Source of the DNA: Symbiodinium natans
Taxonomy: Eukaryota > Sar > Dinophyceae > Suessiales > Symbiodiniaceae
Assembly: GCA_905221605.1 (NCBI GenBank)
Contig: CAJNDS010002422.1
Span: forward strand, 1 to 63,875
Reading direction: 5' to 3'
DNA length: 63,875 bases
Under the pieces are notes generated by a model, which was not told the DNA's origin, did no database searches, and worked only from the letters and a program-made list of their open reading frames with translations. A program made the position numbers and the translations under genes. How positions within the stretch are numbered: position 1 is the first letter of the stretch; each line of letters opens with the position of its first letter. Positions 21,238-31,290 of this stretch are shown here, one piece after another.

Positions 21238-23576
21238 AGACAGGCGCTTCCGTGCCCGGCCTCCTCATTAAACACTTTGGCGAGCTGGAACCGGCGATCG
21301 AGGAGCAGGAAGCTGGCCCCCGCAGCCTCCGGGCAGTCCGCAGGATCTGCAGCTACGAGTCGCGCCACCCGCGCACGAAGGGATCGAAGATCCCAGGGAA
21401 AGTGTTCGGACCGATTCTTGGACCCCAGGCTGTGCAATGCCCAACGCTGTGGGAGACCTCTCGTGCCGTCGCCACAGAGTCCAGGTGGGACGGCGATCGG
21501 TACATCGCGAGCGGAAAATTCAGGGCCGCGCCTCAGCCGAAGACGAATGCAGGTGATGCCCCGCTGCGCGTCGCTGTGGTCTTCCTCAACTTCTAGAAGG
21601 TGGAAAGGTGGTAGGCTGTTGAGGCCTTCCATAGCCCAGCGCCTCCCGTGCGCCGTCTCATTTACCAGCTGCAGGTTGCGAGCATACTTCCGGAAGTCCA
21701 CGACGCGCCGGGTGTGATTCGCGCTGTGCAAGTGCTGGCCGCGAAATTTCCCAAAGCCATGCGGTGGCTTCTTGATAGACAGGCCAATCTTGTGACGCTC
21801 TTTCAGGCGACTGATGATGGGATCGTGGCAATGGGGATAGCAGTCCCCGTACCTGAGAAGACAGAACGGAACAAAGGGATTAGGTGGGTGCTCCAAAAAT
21901 GTGTTCCAAGTGCGGCTATCCGATCCTGCTGCACAGGAAAAACGTATCACCTATTCAAATCTTCAAATCCCACGTGCTATAGAAAAGTGTATTTGCTTGC
22001 TTCCTTCTACTCAAGCCTAGTTAGGTAAATTTACGTGTCTCCTTCCGCAATCCGACACCTTCCTGTCAAACCACAAATAGTGAAGCCGAGTGTGGTTATT
22101 TCGTCGGCAATTTGGAACACACACGAATCAGCCCTTCACATCCCGCACGCGATGGCTGCTATGGTGACCCCACCTCCCCTGTGACCTACCTATCGTGCGC
22201 TTGATACATAATACCATGATACCGCATCTCACATCAGATCTTCGGACGTCGCCGGCTTTTGGTTGCTCAAATGTAGTCAGATATGTTGATTTGTTTTTCA
22301 ACTGCTTTTTGTGACAATACATCAGTTGTGTTATCAGTTTTTGGAACTATCACCTTCACATGTACTAGGGTTTTGTCCGTTTTGTCCTCGGGCCTCTGCG
22401 CAATGCCTGGCTGGGATGATGATAATGATGGATTTAGGGTTTAGGGTTTAGGGCTTAGGGTATGATGGGATCGGAACTGAGGGAACGATCCCTCCGACCC
22501 ATGTCCGATAATCAGGGACCCCAACAACAAACCCCAAATAGTAGGATCCGCTTGTCATAAGGGCCACATAAGGTACCCCCAATTTCGGAAAACTGCATCA
22601 AGAGCACAGGAGGCTGGATAGTCTTAGGCGGTGAAACAGCTCATCATCCTCCGCACCCCATCCCTGAAAGTTGTTTGAGAAGCCGTTGATCTTGCGCCAG
22701 TGCTCCAGTCTCATGCCGATAACCCCACCAGTGTTGTTGAGCGAAGGCGACATCCAGTTGTAGCGGTCGATCTCCGAGCTCAGCTGCGTAGGAACCTCGC
22801 AAGATGCGTAGTCCACACCTGGATCTGGCAGATAGTCAATGTCCTGGCTCACGATGCAGTCGAAGCCCGATCGGTTGTCGCCCACGCTTCGGTAGGCTGA
22901 GATGTTGCCTGAGAAGTTGGTAAGGAGAGCCACGAGGCCAGCATTGAAGGTAAAACCGCGGTTCCAAGGCTCTGCGTCGAACTGCTCGGCGACGACCACG
23001 ACCCAGTTTACGGGCTTTGACTGCGCTGCAAACTTGCGCCAGTGACGCTTGAAACCTTCGTAGCCCAGTAGCCATATTATGATAACGGCACCCTTTTTTT
23101 GGGGTTGGTTATGTTATAAGGGAACCCATAACCCAAAAAAAAGAAAGGTAAAGGGTACCACTGGGCTACCAAGAAACCCTCCAGGTGCACATCGCGATCG
23201 CGAAAAGGGATGATCACTGCGACGGTAGAGTTGGATGAGTTGGATGAGTTGGATTTGCTTCCTTGGTATACCCCAGTAGCCACATCACAATAAGGGCACC
23301 CTTTTTTGGTTGGCTAATTCATAAGGGATAACCTTGAACCCAAAAAAAAAGGGAGGGTTACCTCTGGGCTACTCAGCTTCTTACGTTGGGCCGGTGCTTT
23401 CTTTGCTTCGGCTTCGCCCGTAAGTGGAGCACAGTCCGTACCTCGGCAACAGCCCCTCGCCAGGTCGGGGCATGATGGCCTGCGTAGAAGAGCAGAAAAG
23501 GCAAAGTGGCCACCAAGACTGTCACGGCCACCATCAGGCGCAACAGGTTCCGCCATCGCAGGTTTCTTGCTTCCAT
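21216..23576 (-). CDS. Beta-1,4-galactosyltransferase-like (GT7) type II membrane protein, spliced
   Basis: Likely transfers a galactose-type sugar from a nucleotide sugar in the Golgi lumen. Exon 1 starts at the ATG at 23576; an upstream in-frame GTG is unlikely. It encodes a short basic tail and one membrane anchor (LLRLMVAVTVLVATLPFLLF). Exon 2 (about 23268-23171) has VAVIIPFRDRDVHLEGFL, the nucleotide-binding start of GT7. Exon 3 (about 23064-22627) has FNAGL, the metal-binding DIDYLPDPGVDY (DxD equivalent), GGVIGM, then INGFSN and GWGAEDDEL, the family signature. Exon 4 (from about 21809) has RLKERHKIG and EGLNSLPPFHLLEVEE, matching the GT7 C-terminus. The domain order and key residues look intact, so I read it as functional. 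The real 3' end is unclear: the frame runs into TTTAGGG repeats near 21237 and may splice onward to 20.0 kb. Confidence 0.78.
22434..22459 (+). repeat. Short TTTAGGG block inside an intron
   Basis: Three to four heptamers lying between exons 3 and 4 of the GT7 gene. A telomere-type block can therefore sit inside a transcribed gene here. Confidence 0.75.
22485..22575 (-). mobile_element. Hairpin element, family J
   Basis: Contains CCCCAAATAGTAGGATCC and GTAAGG/GGTACC words shared, in opposite orientation, with 53265-53370, 56545-56620 and 61800-61890. It lies inside intron 3 of the GT7 gene. Confidence 0.5.
23065..23170 (-). mobile_element. Introner-like hairpin, family E copy 2 (intron 2 of the GT7 gene)
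   Basis: Removing 104 bp joins codons for HLEGFL to GYEGFKRHW in frame. The termini are inverted (GTAGCCCAGTAG and CCACTGGGCTAC), and a C-rich/G-rich inner stem pairs GGCACCC with GGGTACC. The exact cut can slide by two bases. The three registers give GG..CT, GT..TG or TA..GG borders, none of which is GT-AG. Confidence 0.75.
23269..23373 (-). mobile_element. Introner-like hairpin, family E copy 3 (intron 1 of the GT7 gene)
   Basis: About 105 bp between exon 1, ending near NVRS, and exon 2, which begins near VYQGSKSN. It shares CCCCAGTAGCC, AGGGCACCC, GGTTGGCTAA and CTCTGGGCTACT with copy 2. The in-frame registers leave borders such as AG..GG, GA..GG or TG..CT, again not GT-AG. Confidence 0.7.
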
Positions 23577-24039
23577 GACGTAGGACACCACAAGGACAGA
23601 ACAGAACTGACAATGACGCGCATCTTGGGAAAGGCGTCTTATGCTAGCATACGTTCCATGTGAAAACCAGAAACTCTAAACTCTAAATCTGAGTCCAGGA
23701 CTTAGGCCCCTTACAAGCTACGGGAAGAGGCGGCAGGACGATGAAATCGCTTGAGCCCTCGACCCTAAACCCAAACCCTTAACATAATTGGGGGCGAAGC
23801 CCAGAGTGAGAACCTCTCAATGCTAAACTGCCGGCTGGTTCTGCGTAGGGAATGAGGTACCCTATAGCCCCCAAACGTTACCCTTTACTTGTATAGGGTA
23901 CCTCGTTCCCCCATTCTACTCAGAACCAGGGGGTCTAAGCCCTAAACCCTGAACCCTCAACAGCAAGCCTTAAGATCCAAGGGCTCTAACCCCAAAGCCC
24001 TAAGCCCTTGGGTCTCTGAGCCTTGGAGAGTTCAGGGCT
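23577..24039. other. Spacer upstream of the GT7 gene
   Basis: Probable promoter side of the galactosyltransferase gene. I see no clear promoter motif. Isolated CCCTAAA units lie near 23763 and 23941, and a hairpin element lies at 23835-23929. Confidence 0.4.
23835..23929. mobile_element. Hairpin element, family I copy 1
   Basis: 95 bp with inverted ends CTGGTTCTGCGTAGGGAAT and ATTCTACTCAGAACCAG, plus an inner stem GAGGTACCCTAT/ATAGGGTACCTC. Relatives lie at 29696-29781 and 60264-60369. Confidence 0.75.
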
Positions 24040-25135
24040 AGGCTTTAGTGTTTAGGGTTTAGGGTTTAGGGTTTAGGGTTTAGGGTTTGGGGTCTGGCGT
24101 CTGGGGTTTGGGGTTTGGGGTTTAGGGCTTAGGGTTTAAAACTTAGGGTTGCCAACTCTCAGGACCTTGGACTGCAGGCATTCCTGTGCTTAGGCTCGCG
24201 CACCGGCCCGCTGCGCTCCTGAGCTCTGCACGTGGAACGCGGGGCTTAAGGTTTACTGTAGGGTTTAAGGTTTAGGGTTTAGTGTTTAGGGTTGAGGGTT
24301 TGGGGTTTAGGGTTTTCGGTTTAGGGTTTAGGGTTTAGGGTCTAGGGTTTAGGGTTTAGGGTTTAGGGTTTAGGGTTCAGGGCTAGTTGAGGGAGCTTAG
24401 CAAAAGAAACCCGATCCACATCAACGGTGTCCGCGAGGAAACCCTTCGACTAACCCCCCACGCTCGGGTTCGGGAGGAGGGCTGAGGGAAAATCCCAAAT
24501 CCTAAACGCTAATCCGCACGCCCTAAACCCTAAAACCCTAAACCCTAAAACCCTAAAACCGTAAAACCCTAAACCCTAAACCCTAAATCCTGAATCCTAA
24601 ACCCTAAGCCCTGCACCCTGACTACATCTCCAAACCCCAACTCCCCGACATCCTGGCCTTTCGCAAAAGCACCGCTTTTCACAGCTGCCTGGGGGCCAGC
24701 GTTTCGGGTTTTAGGATTTAGGGTTTTGGGGTTTAGGGTTGCAGGGTTTAGGGTCTAGGGTTACGGTATAACGTTTCGGGTTTAGGGTTTAGGTTTTAGC
24801 GTATAAGGTTTTGGGATTTAGGGCTTAGGGTTTAGGGTTTCGGGTTTAGCGTATAAGGTTTTGAGGTTTAGGGTTTAGGGTTTCAGGTTTCGGGTTTAGG
24901 GTTCGGGAGCAGAGGGATTCTGCGGGTTTGGCTTCGGGGCTCGACTCCGGGCAGATGCTGGGGGCTTCTTGATATCATGGAGCCACTTGGGCTTCTTGGT
25001 GTAGGGTCTAGGGTTACAGGGTTTAGGGTTTCGAGCTGAGCACGTAAACCCTAAACCCTAAACCCTACACCCCAAACCCCAAACCCCAAACCCCAAACCC
25101 CAAACCCTAAACCCTAAACCCTAAACCCTAAACCT
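24040..25135. repeat. Mosaic of telomere-type blocks
   Basis: TTTAGGG at 24046-24145 and 24244-24385, CCCTAAA/CCCTAAAA at 24515-24620, degenerate TTTAGGG with TTTCGGG and GTATAAGG variants at 24705-24905, TTTAGGG at 25005-25035, and CCCTAAA/CCCCAAA at 25046-25135. Islands are 60-130 bp and show no gene. Confidence 0.88.
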
Positions 25136-25251
25136 TTTGGGGCTTGTAAGGGCTGACCTCCGAGGCAAGCAGCTCCCTGCACCCCAGGTGCGGCCCGCGT
25201 CGGCGCCATCGAAAACCACAGGGGATCCATTGCGGAGGGTTCGGGCTGCTC

Positions 25252-25790
25252 CCTAAACCCTAAAGCCTAAACCCTAAACCCTAAACCCTAAACCCTGCAA
25301 CCCTAAACCCTACACCCTAAAACCCTACACCCTAAAACCCTAAAAAACCCGAAAGGCTGGCCCCCAGGCAGCTGTGAGAAGTGGTGCTGTGGTGTAAGGC
25401 TAGGATGCCTGGGAGTTAGGGTCGGGAAGGTGTTGTCAAGGTTTAGGGTTTGGGATCTAGGGTTTAGGGCTTAGGGTTTAGGGTTTAGGGTTTAGGGTTT
25501 AGGGTTTAGGGTTTAGGGTTTAGGGTTTAGGGTTTAGGGTTTAGGGTTTAGGGTTTAGGGTTTAGGAACCCCTGGGTTGCTGTGTCATCCTCCGGCCCTT
25601 GTTGCCCAGAGCGTCGTGCTGCGGGAAGGTTTGCGAGATCCACGCGAATTCGCTTCAGCAGAAACCCTAAACCCTAAACCCTAAACCCTAGAACCTAGAA
25701 CCCTTAAACCCTAAACCTAAACTTTAAACCCTAAACCCTAAAACCCTTGACCCTTAAAACCCTAAACCCTAAACCCGAACCTTGCCCCGA
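25252..25790. repeat. Mosaic of telomere-type blocks
   Basis: CCCTAAA at 25252-25350, TTTAGGG at 25438-25566 (mostly perfect), CCCTAAA with variants at 25660-25790. The islands between are about 90 bp each. Confidence 0.9.
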
Positions 25791-26115
25791 GAGTGGCACC
25801 CTCACTACACTGGCCAAAAGCCTTTTTCCTTTGGAATGAGATGGTCTTTGGCCAGGACTGAGGCCGCTTGTCACAGAGCGCTCAGTGACCTGCTTCCTGT
25901 ACACCAGCCCAGTCACTGGGCCAAACCCTGCGACCAAGATGGCTTTTGTGCCACCCTCAATTACTGCAAGGGCGGTGTCCCACGGTTGGCTAGTTTTGCT
26001 GATGCATGTCACGCGCTTGTCGCACTTGATATGCTGTCCTTGGGGAACTGTCAAGCGCACTCACCCCTCGTGATGCCATGGCAAGTTGTGCTCGCAGCTT
26101 GCTCCGACAAACCTC
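25791..26115. other. Island with open frames on both strands, unrecognised
   Basis: About 320 bp of non-repetitive, codon-like sequence. A plus frame (25782-26123) and a minus frame (26060-25791, containing TALAVIEGGTKAILVAGFGP) are both open. I recognise neither. It may be a captured gene fragment, since CCCTAAA blocks bound it on both sides. Confidence 0.3.
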
Positions 26116-26885
26116 CACCCTAAACCCTAAACCCTAAACCCTAAACCCTAAACCCTAAACCCTAAACCCTAGCTGAGATAGAATCAAGGTAGAACTGTAG
26201 CGGCTGTGGCGGACAGACAGAATCTGGGCAGTTTGCACTGAACGTGCCCGCACTGCGCCGGAGCAGGATGCCTCACACGACGCTATTATTCTAAGTTGAG
26301 GCTGCTCACTCAAAAATAGCCTGCGCCACCGGTGCATAGGGTTTAGGGTTTAGGGTTTAGGGTTTAGGGTTTAGGGTTTAGGGTTTAGGGTTTAGGGTTT
26401 AGCGTTTAGCGTTTAGGGTTTAGGGTTTAGGGTTTAGGGTTTAGGGTTTAGGGTTTCGGGTTTAGGGTTTAGGGTTTAGGGTTTAGGGTTTAGGGTTTAG
26501 GGTTTAGGGTTTAGGGTTTAGGGTTTAGGGTTTAGGGCCTCGGGTTTAGGGTTTCACAGGTGAAGACCGGATGGGTACGGATGGCAGGGGGCAGGGGGCC
26601 ATCCTCTGAAAAAGCTGAAAATCGTGAATTCCTGGGTGCTAGGCACTCTTCAGGCAAATCTACGAGTTCCTTCTGATGAGCGGAACTATGGTCTAAAGGA
26701 GGAAGAGCAACCCTAAACCCTGAACCCTGAACCCTAAACCCTAAACCCTAAACCCTAAACCCTTTGCTACAAGTTGTCACGCTGCAAGCCTCAGCATCCA
26801 TGGGCCCACGATTGCCGTGAAGGATGGGGGGGGATGAAACCTCAAATCCTAAACCCTAAACCCTAAACCCTAAACCCTACACCCG
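26116..26885. repeat. Mosaic of telomere-type blocks
   Basis: CCCTAAA at 26116-26172, a long TTTAGGG array at 26336-26550 with a few TTTAGCG and TTTCGGG variants, CCCTAAA at 26710-26765 and 26846-26885. The island at 26173-26335 holds a minus-strand open frame without a recognisable product. Confidence 0.9.
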
Positions 26886-26985
26886 CGCCTTTAAGTGCAG
26901 TCGATGATTCCCTCAACCCTGGCTAATCCCGAAGCCAGGGATCCCCAATCCTCCAAAATCCCCCCCAAAATCCCCAAAACATCCC

Positions 26986-27101
26986 CTAGATCCAGGAGTA
27001 ACCCGGGAGGAGAAAGGGTGCCCTTTCTTTGTGAAACCGGGGGTTACCAGGGAACCCCAAACGTCACAAAACAGGGAATAAGGGCCGACTCTGGGTGATA
27101 G
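26986..27101. mobile_element. Hairpin element, family F copy 1
   Basis: 116 bp, starting CTAGATCCAGGAGTAACCCG and ending GACTCTGGGTGATAG. The ends are imperfect inverted repeats of the pattern CTAGACCCAGAGT. The interior has AAAGGGTGCCCTTTC and GGGAACCCCAAA. Related to 30096-30207 and 32927-33036. Confidence 0.7.
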
Positions 27102-27104
27102 TCA

Positions 27105-27687
27105 CCCTAAACCCTAAACCCTAAACCCTAAACCCTAAACCCTAAACCCTAAACCCTAAACCCTAAACCCTAAACCCTAAACCCTAAACCCTAAGGGAAG
27201 CAGTCCCTTTCATCCGACAGACGGTAAAACCCCGCTGCAACAGCCACCTCAAAGCCTTCTCGCAGAAACTTCTGGTCCATCGACTGCGCGCAACCAGGCA
27301 GCTTGGGTTTAGGGCTTCGGGTTTAGGTTTCAGGGATTAGGGTTTAGGGTTTAAGGTTTCGGGTTTAGAGTTTAGGGTTTAGGGTTTCGGGTTTAGGGTT
27401 GCGGGGTTTAGGGTTTAGGGTTTCGGGTTTAGGGTTTAGGGCCTCGGGTTTAAGGTTTCGGGTGGGTTTACGCTGGTTTCGCGGGTGGGCACTAGGCTGG
27501 CCGTGCATTGCATCGAAAGTGAGGTGTACCCAGCCTTGCCGATGAACACAATCTTGGAAACCTGGCAAAGCATCTCAGAGGGTTTAGGGTTTAGGGTTTA
27601 GGGTTTAGGGTTTAGGGTTTAGGGTTTAGGGTTTAGGGTTTAGGGTTTAGGGTTTAGGGTTTAGGGTTTAGGGTTTAGGGTTTAGCT
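27105..27687. repeat. Mosaic of telomere-type blocks
   Basis: CCCTAAA at 27105-27196, degenerate TTTAGGG/TTTCGGG at 27303-27460, nearly perfect TTTAGGG at 27580-27687. The 5' block starts within a few bases of the family F hairpin. Confidence 0.9.
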
Positions 27688-27769
27688 CTGCACCCCTAGC
27701 TCCTAACCCAGATAAGAACGGGGCTTTGAGTGCCAAATCGATCTCCAAAAAGGGGCGCTGTGAAATACA

Positions 27770-27885
27770 TACGAGGGCCTTACGAATTCGAATGGGGTTT
27801 TGGTGGGTATCATATTATGAGTGTAAAGGGACCATAAGGGAATATCATTCGTAACTATTCAGACCCCTATACTACAGGGGCTGTT
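27770..27885. mobile_element. Hairpin-like element, family G copy 1
   Basis: Shares GGGGTTTTGGTGGGT, AGGGACCATAAGGGAATAT and CGTAACTATTCAGACCCC with 28045-28140 and, more loosely, 56000-56105. The ends CGAATGGGG and CCCCTATACT are partly inverted. Confidence 0.5.
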
Positions 27886-27977
27886 CTGAAGCCATCCCGT
27901 CTGGGACCTTCTTCTCGCCCTCTGCCCAGGGTCCCGCGTCATCCTCATCGCTGATGTCCATCACCTTGAGGAAGCGG

Positions 27978-29210
27978 TTTGGGGTTTAGGGTTTAGGGTT
28001 TAGGGTTTAGAGTTTGGGGCTTGGGGTTTCTGAACACTAATCTAGGCGCCTTAAGAATTAGAACGGGGTTTTGGGGACTATTATAGAAAAAACTACGTAG
28101 GGACCATAAGGGGATACGACTAGTAATTGTTCCGACGTATGTGTTAGGGTGCTTGTGGGTTCCAGGAAGACACGTGCACGTCAACCACACCCAACACTGA
28201 ACCTGAATCCTCCAGCCCCAAAGCCTGGAACCCTCAACCATGAGCCCCTCACAAATCCCGATTCCCTTTAGTATTACCTTTTGGGGGAAAAGGACGAGGA
28301 TGTCCCAACTTTTTGGGGGTTTACTGTACGTACCCACTGCCACCGGGATGCCGCATGGAAGACATGCTTGTAGGGATGGTTCTTCACGGCAAGGATCGCC
28401 TGCCAGGCAGATCCCCGTTTGGGAGATCAGGTGTTGGCGGAGAGGGTTCCGATCATCAGAATTCTAATCAATGTTTGAGTCCGGGTCCCAAGTATGGCCC
28501 CTTAACTTGGGGGTCCTTGTTATATACACTACATATATGATGAGGGCCCACACTTCGGATCCCTATAAACAAAGGTAGGTAAGGGACCATGCCCTAAACC
28601 CTAAACCCTAAACCCTAAACCCCAAAACCTAAACCCTAAACCCTAAGTCCATTGTTCCAAAGTCAGATTCAGGGGTCTACATGCGAGGCTTCTCGCCTGC
28701 GCCTATGCGAGGACGCAGAGCCACGGTTTAGGGTTTAGGGTTTAGGGTTTAGGGTTTAGGTTTAGGGTTTAGGGTTTAGGGTTTAGGGTTTAGGGTTTAG
28801 GGTCTAGGGTCTAGGGTCTAGGGTTTAGGGTTTAGGGTTTAGGGCTCAAAAACCGAGCGGGCTTCGAGAAAAGCGCGTGGTCCAGGCCGTGCGCGCTACG
28901 CGGCTTCAGCGACCGACCCACTTATCCTTAACCTATAGTCCCCTTAGAACCCCAATAAAAATGATGTGTTTAATATCCTCTTGGGTTTTGTATAAACAAG
29001 CATAAAAAAAATCCCAAGAGGGATCTAGTAACCTTGGAACCCCTTAGTGTTGACGTACCGTAGGCTAGGGCGTAGGGCGCAGGGTTTAGGGTTTAAGTTT
29101 AGGGTTTAGGGTCTAGGGTCTAGGGTTTAGGGTTTAGGGTTTAGGGTTTAGGGTTTAGAGTTCAGGGTTTATTGTTTAGGGTTTAGGGTTTAGGGTTTAG
29201 GGTTTGGGGA
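27978..29210. repeat. Mosaic of telomere-type blocks and hairpin islands
   Basis: TTTAGGG at 27978-28030, CCCTAAA at 28587-28650, TTTAGGG at 28724-28850 and 29070-29210. The islands include a family G element (28045-28140), a unique stretch at 28150-28480 with no recognisable gene, and at 28905-29050 a segment with inverted CTCTTGGGTTTT and ATCCCAAGAG words. Confidence 0.85.
28045..28140. mobile_element. Hairpin-like element, family G copy 2
   Basis: Shares AACGGGGTTTTGGGG and TAGGGACCATAAGGGGATA, followed by TAGTAATTGTTCCGAC, with copy 1. The interior has diverged. Confidence 0.5.
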
Positions 29211-29234
29211 ACTAGTCGCGAGATGGTTGCCCGA

Positions 29235-29590
29235 CCCTAATTCAGATGCATCGAAAGTTTATGCTCAGCTTTGCCCTGACTTTCTGCCCTGAACTCAACA
29301 CCCGCAGCGGAGGCTGCCCCCGCCTTGATACGGAAAATCGTACCGCGTTCAGGAGGAAGCTGCCCTGACGCAGGCGCTGTGCTAAGGGCTAAGCTGAATG
29401 CACTCACGGAGAACTTCCTCATTCCGGGACACGCTCCACAAATCTTTCCACCGAGCCACGCCGGTCAAAGACCCGCAGAAGCACAACTGCCCCAAATCCC
29501 CAAACTACCTGAAATCGCTTCAACCCCGCCGATTCCTGCCCACAGCTCTGCGGAAGCACACAAGCCCTTAAAAACCACAAAACACCGGAG
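29235..29590. other. Island with codon-like sequence, unrecognised
   Basis: About 350 bp of unique sequence flanked by TTTAGGG on the left and a hairpin on the right. A minus frame (29422-29237) begins MRKFSVSAFSLALSTAPASG, which could be a signal peptide. A plus frame (29325-29603) is open too. I recognise neither; it is possibly a gene fragment. Confidence 0.3.
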
Positions 29591-29591
29591 A

Positions 29592-29672
29592 CTCTTAGGG
29601 TAGTTTTACATTACATCAAACCTTTTTTGGAGGCAAGGGACCGTATTAAGGGCCATGAAACTACCCTTAGAG
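29592..29672. mobile_element. Hairpin element, family H, 15-bp inverted ends
   Basis: 81 bp. The ends CTCTTAGGGTAGTTT and AAACTACCCTTAGAG are inverted with one mismatch. The interior contains GGAGGCAAGGGACCGT, which also appears as GGAGGTAAGGGACCAT near 17674 and as a similar word near 28575. Confidence 0.75.
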
Positions 29673-29695
29673 AGAGAGGCGCAGAAGAAAAGAAC

Positions 29696-29781
29696 CTGGT
29701 TCTTAGTAGCGAATGAGGGAATGAGGGCCCTATATATACCTTCAGGGGGCCCTCATTCCCTCATTCCCTACAAAGAGCCAG
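29696..29781. mobile_element. Hairpin element, family I copy 2
   Basis: About 86 bp. CTGGTTCTTAGTAG, AATGAGGGAATGAGGGCCCT and their inverted counterparts form an almost complete stem. It lies 23 bp from the family H hairpin. Confidence 0.75.
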
Positions 29782-29904
29782 CCAGAAACACCGAAAAAAC
29801 CCGGAGCAGAAGGGGCCTATTGACTGCATCCAAGCACTGAGACGTCGAGGGATGATCTCACCCTGCGCAGCCGAAGGCAGGCAAAAAGCGACAGGGATTT
29901 ACTG

Positions 29905-31290
29905 CTACCCCGAAACCCTAAACCCTCAACCCTAAATCCTAAACCCTAAACCCTGAACCCTAAACCCTAAACCCTAAACCCGCGTTTATGCAAACATCTC
30001 TTCCCAAAGCCTGAACCCTCAGCGAGGGTGATCAAGGGCTATGGGGAGTCTGGAAGCTCAAAGTTCCGCTGGGTGGACTCCCTGTGTCTCGTTCTCTAAA
30101 CCCAGGAGTAACCTAGGAATAAAAAGGGTACCCTTCTTGGGTTTAAGGGGATTTTAAGGGAACCCCAACCATAAAAAAGGGACATAGATCCCTACTCCGG
30201 GTCCTAGTTCCTATGTCAGCCTTAGTGCCCTTATACCCATTGACTCCCCCTCAACCCTAAAGCCAGATATTGCCCCTGAGATTGGCCCTGTATTACCTCT
30301 TATGCCCTAAACCCTAAGCCCCAAACCTTAATTAAACCCTAAACATTAAACCCTAAACCTGAATTAAACCCTAAACCCTAAACCCTAAATCCTAAACCCG
30401 AACCTAGTATCTCACCAGGGAAATTCAAAATTAAGCTGCGGGACCTCCAAAGTTTGAGGTGCAGGAGTTTAGAGTTTAGGGTCGTAGGGTCTAGGGTTTA
30501 GGGTTGTAGGGTTTAGGGTTGAGGGTTCTAGGGTTTTAGAGTTTCGGTTAGGTTTTCAGGGTTTCGTTTTAGGGTTTCAGGGCGTTAGCAAAAAGGCCGA
30601 GGAACTTGACGGCAACTTCAGTGAAGGGTGTCGGCCGATTTGCAACTCTCAAGGATGACTTGCCGGTCACTCAAGGAAGTAGAGCTTCGGGTTTAGGGTT
30701 TAGGATTTAGGGTTTCAGTGGCACGTTACACACCCTCTCCCTATAACCACTTTCAAAGGGATCTAGCAATAATTCTGAAGTAGGGCATGCAGGGAATGCA
30801 GGACTCGTATGTATCCACTAATGCGCCTAAAGCCCTGTACCTTTAGAAAGGAAGGACCAACACTTTAGCCCTAAACCCTAAACCCTAAACCCCTAACCCT
30901 AAAACCCTAAACCCTAAACCCTGAATGTCTCCTTTGCCTGGGAGTCTGGAGGGTTCCCATTGCGGGGAGGCCCGAAACCCTAAACCCGAAACCCTAAACC
31001 TTAAACCCTAAACCCTGAACCCTAAACCTTAAACCCTAAACCCTAAAGCTTAAAACCTAAACCCTCAACCCTAAACCCTAAGCTCCTGAGACGGCTCTTT
31101 CTCCAAAAAAACAACAATCCAGCCCCGCCCATTGTCGAGGCAGCTCAGGCTGAGCCTGGCACACAGGGTCTTGGGTTTGGGGTTTAGGGTTTAGGGCTAG
31201 GGTTTAGGGTTTAGGGTTTTAGGGTTTTGGGGTTTAGGGTTTCAGGGATTTCGGGTTTTAGGGTTTTAGGGTTTTAGGGTTTTAGGACTC
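29905..31290. repeat. Mosaic of telomere-type blocks
   Basis: CCCTAAA at 29905-29985, CCCTAAA and TTAAACCCTAAA variants at 30300-30415, TTTAGGG variants at 30470-30560, CCCTAAA at 30865-30925 and 30975-31085, TTTAGGG and TTTTAGGG at 31170-31290. The islands show no gene; one carries the family F element at 30096-30207. Confidence 0.87.
30096..30207. mobile_element. Hairpin element, family F copy 2
   Basis: 112 bp, CTAAACCCAGGAGTAACC to CTACTCCGGGTCCTAG. The inner AAAGGGTACCCTT palindrome and GGGAACCCCAA words are conserved with copies 1 and 3. Confidence 0.7.

Larger units (their letters stand above)
21806..22626 (-). other. Intron 3 of the GT7 gene, containing a telomere block
   Basis: About 820 bp. 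Exon 3 runs to the codons for FHRL and exon 4 resumes with RLKER; both borders carry the plus-strand word AGGCG (22626-22630 and 21805-21809), so the join is ambiguous within a 5-bp direct repeat. Inside are TTTAGGG units at 22434-22459 and a family J hairpin at about 22485-22575. No GT-AG pair lies at the homology-defined borders. Confidence 0.6.

Noticed and set aside
21252-21717. Plus-strand frames of 114-146 residues opposite GT7 exon 4
   Set aside because: The minus strand matches the GT7 C-terminus over several motifs; the plus frames are GC-driven shadows.
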